Shown here piece after piece: positions 58,638 through 64,000 of a stretch of DNA of 64,000 bases. Source of the stretch: JAHCIE01 sp034431435. GTDB taxonomy: Bacteria; Chloroflexota; Anaerolineae; Epilineales; JAHCIE01. The DNA is taken from the NCBI GenBank assembly GCA_034431435.1, contig DAOUDG010000065.1:1-64000 (forward strand). Reading direction: 5' to 3'. Every line of letters starts with the position of its first letter. Position 1 is the stretch's first letter. A program made the position numbers and the translations under genes. The notes under the pieces are model-generated. The model worked only from the letters and a program-made list of their open reading frames with translations. It ran no database searches and had not been told where the DNA came from.

Positions 58638-59876
58638 CTACTCGTGATCCAGGGCGGTGGGTACGCGGCTGATGGCAACCGCCGCCAGCAGGAAGAGCAC
58701 AGCATCCAGGCCAAACAGGGCCATGTAGCCCAGACCCGCCTGGGTGCGATTGAAGCCGTCGATGACAATGCCCGACAGGCGCGCGGTCAGGGAGCCACCG
58801 GCCGTGGCGACGTTGGACAGGCCGAGGTAGCGGCCCATCTGGTCGGCGGGGGCCAGGTCCATGGCCATCGCCCAGCCCACCACCTGGAACGCGGCGACGG
58901 ACAGGCCCAGGAGCGCGCCGACTCCCCACAGCGCCAGCGGGGACCGAGCGACGGTCAGCAGCGGGGCCGCGACCGCCCCCAGTAGCATGGCGGCGATCAG
59001 CGCGCCCCGGCGTCGCTCGCGCGTGGCGAGCGCGCCCAGGGGTAGCGCCGCCAGCCCCACGACCAGCCCGATGGTGGCGATGAGATTGCCAACCACGGCG
59101 GCCGGGTTGGGAAGGCCCAGGTAATCCTGGACAAAGTAGAAGGCAAAGGCGCGAGTAGAGGTGAAGGCGATAGCAGCCAGGTAGCGGTTGACCAGCCACC
59201 ACAGGTAGGGGCGCAGCGGTGGTGTCGCCAGGGACCGGACGGAGTGCAGCAAGGCGACATGCCTGGCGGGGTCGATGGCGGCCAGATGGGCGCGAGGCCG
59301 CCGCCCGTGCATGGCGACGGCGGTGACGGCGGCGGCAGCCAGCAGCGCGCCGCCGGCGAGGGCAAAGGTCAGCGGCAACCGCCCCGCCGAGACGAGCTGC
59401 CCGCCCGCGAAGCCGCCAATGACCGTACCCGCCACCTCGAAGACCGTCTTGACGCCGGAGGCCGCGCCGTAGGCGGCAGGGGCCAGGTAGTCGGGAATCA
59501 GGGCTTGCAGCGGCCCCTGGATGGTGTTGGAGGCGAGCTGCAGGGCGATGGTGACGACGAGCAGCCCGGCGAAGGAGGGGGCGAAGGCCAGCAGTGGCAG
59601 GCAGGCGACGAAGGCGGCCGTCCCGACAAGAAGGAAGGGCAGGCGGCCGCGCGGCGAGCGGTCACTGGCGGCCCCGACAATGGGCTGCCAGACGACGGCG
59701 ACCAGCAGGCCGACCGACCCCAGCACGGCGAGGGCGGTGTTCTTGACGCCGGGCGCGACAACGCCCTCGACCAGGATGGGCAGTACCACCGGGTCGAGGG
59801 CGTTATTCGAGATGTTGAGGGCCAGCCAGAAGGCGTTGAGCGCGGCCACGCGCGCCCCGCGAACCGGCTCACCCAT
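58638..59876 (-). CDS. MFS transporter
   Basis: A 412-residue protein with about 12 hydrophobic segments in two halves. The loop between helices 2 and 3 reads GAASDRSPRGRLPFLLVG, the MFS motif A variant also seen in sugar/cation-symporter-like and SLC45-like members. The substrate is unknown. It starts three bases after the SH3-protein stop, so the pair is co-transcribed from the promoter at 60989-61017. Confidence 0.88.
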   Translation of the reverse strand: MGEPVRGARVAALNAFWLALNISNNALDPVVLPILVEGVVAPGVKNTALAVLGSVGLLVAVVWQPIVGAASDRSPRGRLPFLLVGTAAFVACLPLLAFAPSFAGLLVVTIALQLASNTIQGPLQALIPDYLAPAAYGAASGVKTVFEVAGTVIGGFAGGQLVSAGRLPLTFALAGGALLAAAAVTAVAMHGRRPRAHLAAIDPARHVALLHSVRSLATPPLRPYLWWLVNRYLAAIAFTSTRAFAFYFVQDYLGLPNPAAVVGNLIATIGLVVGLAALPLGALATRERRRGALIAAMLLGAVAAPLLTVARSPLALWGVGALLGLSVAAFQVVGWAMAMDLAPADQMGRYLGLSNVATAGGSLTARLSGIVIDGFNRTQAGLGYMALFGLDAVLFLLAAVAISRVPTALDHE

Positions 59877-59879
59877 GCT

Positions 59880-60896
59880 TTAGCGTGCCTGGATGATGAC
59901 GTAGCTATTGAGGCGGCTACTGGCGAAACGATCCGCTTCCCCTTCGGTCCCGCCATGCCTCGCGCGGGCCAGGGTCACGAGGTGGGAGACTTCGTGCAAG
60001 CCGACGGCGTTGCAGAAATCCGCGCCTGTCCGACCGTTGCCTGGCGGGGATGGCCGCCCTGGCTCTGGCGGCACGCTGATGGGGTTACAATCGATTACCA
60101 TACTGCCGAAGGTTGTGCCGCTACGATTCCCACCACGGCTGTCGAGGAGTGTCACGGTTACCGACTGCCCCGTGAGTCCCTCGTCGCGCAACAGGCGCAG
60201 GAACTCATCGGCGTCGAAGCGGTAGTCACCGGTTTCGGCGTACACCTGGACGCTGTTGCCCGCGTCGTCGGTCGCGCGCTCGGTCGGCGCGCCACCTCCT
60301 GACGGCGCGGCGGGGCCATTATCCGGCCCGCCCCACATGCCGGGCGGTGCGCCAAAGCCGCCGCCAGGGCCAGGCAGGCTCCAGCCACCTCGGGGGTTGT
60401 TGCGCGGCGACCTACCCGGCGCAGGCCCACTCGGCGCAGGGATAGCCTCCGCGCGAGGCGACTCGCCGTCGGCCAGCACGTACAGGCGGCTCACGTAGCC
60501 GTGGCTACCAGTCGGCGTGTTGACCTCGAGCCAGCCCGGCTGCGAGCTGAGGACGACCAGCCGCTCGCCCTCTGTCACCTGATCAATGATCTCATTCTCC
60601 AGGCCCGGCCCGGCCCGCACGTTGAGCACCGACACGGCGACCGTCACCGACCCTTCACCGGGAGCCGACGGGGCGGGCGCGGGGGTTGGCGGCGACTCCT
60701 GGCGTGGGGGGGCCTGCCCCGTGCGGCCGGCGGGCGACGCAGGCGCAGCAATACGGTCAACGAGGGCGACGGGTGAGCGGGGAACCGAGTCGAGGGCGGC
60801 CGCAAGGGCGAGGGCCGCCTGCCGGCCGATCGCCAGCAGCGTGACAGTCGCCAGAAAGACGGCGACAAACAGCAGGGCGACACGCGAGCGAGACAT
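59880..60896 (-). CDS. Membrane-anchored SH3 protein with C-terminal HExxH (zincin-like) motif
   Basis: A 338-residue protein. Residues 5-34 are a hydrophobic anchor or signal, 50-80 a Pro linker, 83-143 a bacterial SH3 domain (SVLNVRAGPGLENEII, GWLEV, GYVSRLYV) and 150-215 a Pro/Gly-rich linker. The end has HEVSH at 301-305 and EGEADRFAS at 318-326, the spacing of a compact gluzincin-like site as in IrrE/ImmA-type domains. SH3 domains of this type bind cell wall. Proteolysis is inferred only. It is the first gene of a unit with the MFS transporter, behind a promoter with a palindromic operator. Confidence 0.75.
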   Translation of the reverse strand: MSRSRVALLFVAVFLATVTLLAIGRQAALALAAALDSVPRSPVALVDRIAAPASPAGRTGQAPPRQESPPTPAPAPSAPGEGSVTVAVSVLNVRAGPGLENEIIDQVTEGERLVVLSSQPGWLEVNTPTGSHGYVSRLYVLADGESPRAEAIPAPSGPAPGRSPRNNPRGGWSLPGPGGGFGAPPGMWGGPDNGPAAPSGGGAPTERATDDAGNSVQVYAETGDYRFDADEFLRLLRDEGLTGQSVTVTLLDSRGGNRSGTTFGSMVIDCNPISVPPEPGRPSPPGNGRTGADFCNAVGLHEVSHLVTLARARHGGTEGEADRFASSRLNSYVIIQAR

Positions 60897-60961
60897 ACGC
60901 GCTGCTCCCTTTCCTGGTGCATCGTCTCACAAACTACAACGAAGACTAACGACGGCCGTTA

Positions 60962-60979
60962 TGACCACCTGAGTGGTCA
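60962..60979 (-). promoter_or_regulatory. Palindromic operator at the SH3-protein start site
   Basis: TGACCACCTGAGTGGTCA has seven-base perfect arms and a four-base centre. It lies 9-27 bases downstream of the -10 box, over the predicted transcript start, so binding would repress. The form fits TetR- or GntR-type sites; no such regulator is in the window. Confidence 0.6.
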
Positions 60980-60988
60980 GCCAGATTC

Positions 60989-61017
60989 ATTATACCATTT
61001 CTTCGGCCAGAAATCAA
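60989..61017 (-). promoter_or_regulatory. Promoter of the SH3-MFS unit
   Basis: Leftward TTGATT, 17-base spacer, TATAAT. Confidence 0.8.
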
Positions 61018-61034
61018 AACAATTGTTCTGATTC

Positions 61035-61066
61035 GCTCGCGCTGGATATGGTCATCCAGCGCGAGC
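61035..61066 (-). terminator. Terminator after the DUF362 gene
   Basis: A perfect 13-base stem (61035-61047 with 61054-61066) with a six-base loop, followed leftward by AATTGTTTTGATTTC. It separates the DUF362 gene from the next promoter. Confidence 0.8.
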
Positions 61067-61080
61067 AGTCCGCGACGCCC

Positions 61081-62400
61081 CTACTCCTGATGCGCTTCGA
61101 CGGCCACGGCGACCGCTTCAGCCGCCTCGGTGGCGTGGCCGTTGCCCTGGGCAGGCTCAGCGCCGCTGAGCGGCTCATCTTCGCGGCGCATCAGACGATT
61201 CACCACCAACGCACCGGCGGCCACGGCGGCCGTGGCCGCGCCCGCGCGCAGGGCGAAGCGCCGCCAGTAGCCATCATCCTCCGGCTCGGTGGGAACGTAG
61301 GCCTTGAACAGGCGGCCCCACTTAGTCTTGAGGGCCTCCTCGACACGGTACTGGCCCACGTTGGGATACCAGTAGGCATCGTGGTAGGCGCGCGAGGCGA
61401 CGAAGGACCACGGCACGACCGGGCTTTGCAGCAGCGGCTTCTCCAGCGGCTTGAGCGGGCCATGATAGATCATCTTCTGGCCCTTGCTGGCGAAGGTGTC
61501 CTCCTGGGTGAAGCCCCACGACTCCTCAGCCAGCTCTGGCTCGCCGACAATCTCAATCTCGCGCGGGTCGCCCACGCCCAGGCCGCGCTCGTGGGCCAGG
61601 CGAATGAAGGGCAGCGATAGCGGATCGAAGCCTTGCAGCTTGGCCGAGATCGCGTCCAGGGCGACCTGGTCGGCCGAGGCGAGGATGACATCCTTCTCGT
61701 GCCAGCGCATGGCGCGCGGGCCGGGGCCGTCGCCGGCGAACGTGCCATCCATCACGGCGAACAGGCCACTGTGAATCTCCTGCTGGATAGCGAGCAGGTC
61801 GACCACCGTCTCGTTGATGACGGCATGGGTCCAGTGACGCTTCTCGTTGAGCAGGCCGCCGAAGGCGTTCTTCATCGCGCCGGTGATAACGGTGAAGACG
61901 TGGGTCTTGACCGTCGGCAGCTGGATGATGTTGGTGTCAAAGAAGGGCTTGGGCAGGAGAATGCCGTCGGGGAAGACCTCATCCAACACCAGCATCGGTG
62001 TCTTTGGCTCGTAGCGCACCCACTCCACATCCGGCTCGTACAGGTGGACGTTGCGGATGCCGTACTTGTCGACGACGACCTTGTGACCGTTGTTGCGCTC
62101 GCCGACATAGGCGTCGACGACGACGGTGCGATTGTGGGCGGCCATGATGCGGTCACCCGGATAGCCATCACGCAGCAGGGTGCGCAGGACGCCCTCGACT
62201 TGCCAGGGCGCGCTGGAGCAGGCCGGATACCACGTCTGCCAGGAGATGTTGATCTTGAGGAAGGTATCCTTATCCTTTGGCAGGGCGGCCTGGTAGTCGG
62301 CCAGATGCATCAGGCGCTCGTAATCGTCGAGCACAGTCTCGGGCCGGGTCCGCAGAATGGCGACCTTGCCGCGCCCGGGGTAATTGGCTGGGTTGATCAT
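61081..62400 (-). CDS. DUF362 protein with C-terminal membrane segment
   Basis: A 439-residue protein. The DUF362 region covers about 10-290, with the blocks LKINISWQTWYPACSSAPW, VKTHVFTVITGAMKNAFGGLL and ASADQVALDAISAKLQGFDP. DUF362 proteins are thought to bind Fe-S clusters or act on unknown substrates, but this copy lacks an added ferredoxin domain. A hydrophobic helix at about 395-415 and an acidic, Ala-rich tail follow. The ATG at 62400 has GGGAGG four bases upstream; an in-frame TTG lies one codon before. It stands after a heptanucleotide array. Confidence 0.82.
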   Translation of the reverse strand: MINPANYPGRGKVAILRTRPETVLDDYERLMHLADYQAALPKDKDTFLKINISWQTWYPACSSAPWQVEGVLRTLLRDGYPGDRIMAAHNRTVVVDAYVGERNNGHKVVVDKYGIRNVHLYEPDVEWVRYEPKTPMLVLDEVFPDGILLPKPFFDTNIIQLPTVKTHVFTVITGAMKNAFGGLLNEKRHWTHAVINETVVDLLAIQQEIHSGLFAVMDGTFAGDGPGPRAMRWHEKDVILASADQVALDAISAKLQGFDPLSLPFIRLAHERGLGVGDPREIEIVGEPELAEESWGFTQEDTFASKGQKMIYHGPLKPLEKPLLQSPVVPWSFVASRAYHDAYWYPNVGQYRVEEALKTKWGRLFKAYVPTEPEDDGYWRRFALRAGAATAAVAAGALVVNRLMRREDEPLSGAEPAQGNGHATEAAEAVAVAVEAHQE

Positions 62401-62452
62401 CAATCCTCCCTAAAGCGATACTGTCCGCAACAAACGTTGTCCAGGCTGGCCC

Positions 62453-62521
62453 GAAACGTGAAACGTGAAACGTGGGTGATTCGTTCACGCTCCACGCTCC
62501 ACGTTCCACGCTCTACGTTAC
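62453..62521. repeat. Heptanucleotide arrays in opposed orientation
   Basis: Three GAAACGT units (62453-62473) face five ACGYTCY-type units (62487-62521) across a 13-base gap. GAAACGT is the reverse complement of ACGTTTC, so both halves belong to one ACGYYYC family and can form an imperfect hairpin. The array ends two bases from the EF-G-like stop codon. Confidence 0.85.
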
Positions 62522-62523
62522 AG

Positions 62524-64000
62524 CTAGGCTCGCTCTTCGGCGAGCTCCTTCTTGCGCGTGTCGATGATCTGCTGCGTCTGGTGCGGCGGCACTTCTTCGT
62601 AGCGCGCGAACTCCATGTTGTAGATACCGCGCCCCTGGGTCATGGAGCGCAGGTCGGTAGCGTAGCGCATCATCTCGGCCTGGGGCACCTCGGCCTCGAT
62701 GGTCGTCTTGGTCCCTTGCTGGTCGATGCCCAGCACGCGGCCGCGGCGGTGGTTCATGTCACCCATGATGTCGCCCGCGTACTGCGACGGCACAATGATG
62801 TTGACGTGCATGACCGGCTCCAGCAGTACCGGCCCCGCCTTTGGCAGCCCCTCCTTGAAGGCCAGGTGCGCCGCCAGCTTGAAGGCCATCTCCGACGAGT
62901 CGACCGGGTGAGCCGAGCCGTCGTACAGGGCAGCCTTGAAGTCCACCGTCGGATAGCCAGCCAGGATGCCATTGTCGACAACCTCGCGCAAGCCCTTCTC
63001 GACGGCCGGGATATACTGGCGCGGCACCGAGCCGCCGAACACCTCGTCGGCGAACTCGAAGCCCGCCCCCCGTTCCAGCGGCTCGAAGCGGATGTAGACA
63101 TCGCCAAACTGGCCGCGCCCGCCGGTCTGCTTCTTATGACGGCCCTGCTGCTGAACGCTGCGGGTGATGGTCTCCCGATAGGGGACCTTTGGCACGCCCA
63201 CGTCGAGATTGACGCCGAACTTCTGCTGCATCTTGCGCACCGCAACATCGACATGCGAGTCGCCCATGCCCTCGATGATGGTCTCGCCCGTCTCCGGGTC
63301 GCGACGCACCTTGAGAGTGGGGTCTTCTTCGAGCAGTCGCTGCAACGCGCTGCCCATCTTATCCAGGTCGGTCTTCGTCTTGGGAGCCAGCGACGCCATG
63401 AATAGCGGGCTGGGGTAGTTGATCGGGCCGACCTGAAGCAGATGGCCCCGGTCGACCAGGGTATCGCCGGTCTGCGTGCTGTCGAGCTTGAGGGCCACGC
63501 CAATATCGCCCGCGACGAGCTTGTCGACGGTGATCTGCTCCTTGCCGCGCCGGATGTGCAGCTGACCAAGACGCTCCTCGGCGTTGGACCGCGCATTCCA
63601 GACGCGAGCGTCGGAGTGGATGGTTCCCGAGAAGACACGGAAGTAGGACAGCTTGCCATAGGGGTCGGCGACGGTCTTGAAGACCTGGGCCGCCAGGGGG
63701 CCGGCCGGGTCGGCCTTGAGCGTCTCGGTATCCCCAGTGGCCGGGTTGACGGCGGTACGGGGTGTGACGTCCTTCGGCGAAGGCAGATAAGTGATGATGG
63801 CGTCCAGCAGAGACTGGATGCCCTTTTGGGCCGTACCCGCCACGGCGAAAACGGGCACGACCTTGCCGCTCTTGGCGGCCTCGCGCAGGCCCGCATCGAC
63901 CTCGGCATCGGTCAACGTTTCGCCGTCGAGGTACTTCATCAGCAAGTCGTCATTGCCCTCGGCGGCGGCCTCGACCAGGCCGCTGAAGGCCTGCTCGGCC
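62524..64000 (-). CDS. Elongation factor G-like GTPase, N-terminus outside the window
   Basis: The last 491 residues of an EF-G family protein; the frame is open to the window edge. Visible are the end of the GTPase domain (LLMKYLDGETLTDAEVDAGL, PVFAVAGTAQKGIQSLLDAI), domain II, domain III (EEDPTLKVRRDPETGETIIEGMGDSHVDV), domain IV with QTGGRGQFGDVYI and domain V with RRGRVLGIDQQG. The short linker and divergence suggest the EF-G-like (FusA2) group rather than the main translocase. Role in translation or ribosome recycling is inferred. The stop abuts a heptanucleotide array. Confidence 0.9.
   Translation of the reverse strand, partial: AEQAFSGLVEAAAEGNDDLLMKYLDGETLTDAEVDAGLREAAKSGKVVPVFAVAGTAQKGIQSLLDAIITYLPSPKDVTPRTAVNPATGDTETLKADPAGPLAAQVFKTVADPYGKLSYFRVFSGTIHSDARVWNARSNAEERLGQLHIRRGKEQITVDKLVAGDIGVALKLDSTQTGDTLVDRGHLLQVGPINYPSPLFMASLAPKTKTDLDKMGSALQRLLEEDPTLKVRRDPETGETIIEGMGDSHVDVAVRKMQQKFGVNLDVGVPKVPYRETITRSVQQQGRHKKQTGGRGQFGDVYIRFEPLERGAGFEFADEVFGGSVPRQYIPAVEKGLREVVDNGILAGYPTVDFKAALYDGSAHPVDSSEMAFKLAAHLAFKEGLPKAGPVLLEPVMHVNIIVPSQYAGDIMGDMNHRRGRVLGIDQQGTKTTIEAEVPQAEMMRYATDLRSMTQGRGIYNMEFARYEEVPPHQTQQIIDTRKKELAEERA

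Noticed and set aside
1..64000. rRNA, tRNA, IS elements, phage genes, replication origin
   Set aside because: I looked for conserved rRNA segments, tRNA-like cloverleaf ends, transposase motifs and DnaA-box clusters by eye and saw none; a covariance-model scan would be needed to be certain for tRNAs.

Overview
The window looks like chromosome from a GC-rich bacterium, most likely of the Chloroflexota (Anaerolineae/Ardenticatenia-like). This is an inference from the DUF6062 protein, the alanine/proline-linker lipoproteins, the LVIVD and DNRLRE secreted proteins, the heptanucleotide intergenic repeats and the overall gene mix; no rRNA gene is present to confirm it. Almost every gene lies on the minus strand; only five protein genes read rightward. 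I saw no rRNA, tRNA, IS element, prophage or CRISPR array.

Layout, left to right. 1-5.9 kb: a leftward purine-use operon (FAD-less xanthine dehydrogenase-type enzyme, two BMP-type ABC permeases, a nucleoside deaminase and the start of a BMP-type lipoprotein), with its own promoter and a leader of about 290 nt that contains an intrinsic terminator just before the first gene. 5.9-9.7 kb: a Calvin-cycle module (phosphoribulokinase, transketolase, CbbY phosphatase); RuBisCO is not in the window. 9.8-13.8 kb: GT39-type glycosyltransferase, YhcH-like protein and aldehyde dehydrogenase. 13.9-15 kb: a rightward DtxR/MntR-type regulator fused in frame to a VOC domain, behind a consensus promoter with a DtxR-type box at the start site. 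15-20.3 kb: a large secreted DNRLRE/Fn3-like protein, a NUDIX hydrolase, infA and an HPF-like gene separated by a long RNA hairpin, and a methyltransferase.

20.3-25.3 kb and 39.9-45.7 kb: two complete branched-chain-amino-acid-type ABC operons (livKHMGF) whose lipoproteins share an APTVAA-type repeat linker. 25.4-34.1 kb: Fpg, DUF6062, LVIVD propeller, LysM/M23 lipoprotein, aminotransferase, SbcD-like phosphoesterase and NAD isocitrate dehydrogenase. 34.2-38.9 kb: a TPP-riboswitch-controlled thiamin salvage operon (cytX-thiM-thiE-thiD-thiN) with promoter, aptamer and terminator all visible.

45.9-64 kb: a 40-residue membrane miniprotein, hutI, a four-helix-bundle gene of lower GC beside a heptanucleotide array, gamma-carbonic anhydrase, PepF, RecN, a secreted protein, a six-repeat DUF5666 protein, a zinc-ribbon membrane protein coupled to NAD kinase, C39-peptidase/TPR and L,D-transpeptidase, an MFS transporter, an SH3 protein ending in an HExxH motif, a DUF362 protein, and most of an EF-G-like GTPase.

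Together the genes suggest a nutritionally flexible cell: CO2-fixation capacity, uptake of amino acids and purines, thiamin salvage and a peptidase-rich envelope. The observations most worth following up are the xanthine dehydrogenase leader attenuator, the DtxR-VOC fusion with an internal start site, the SH3-zincin protein, and the heptanucleotide arrays that abut stop codons.
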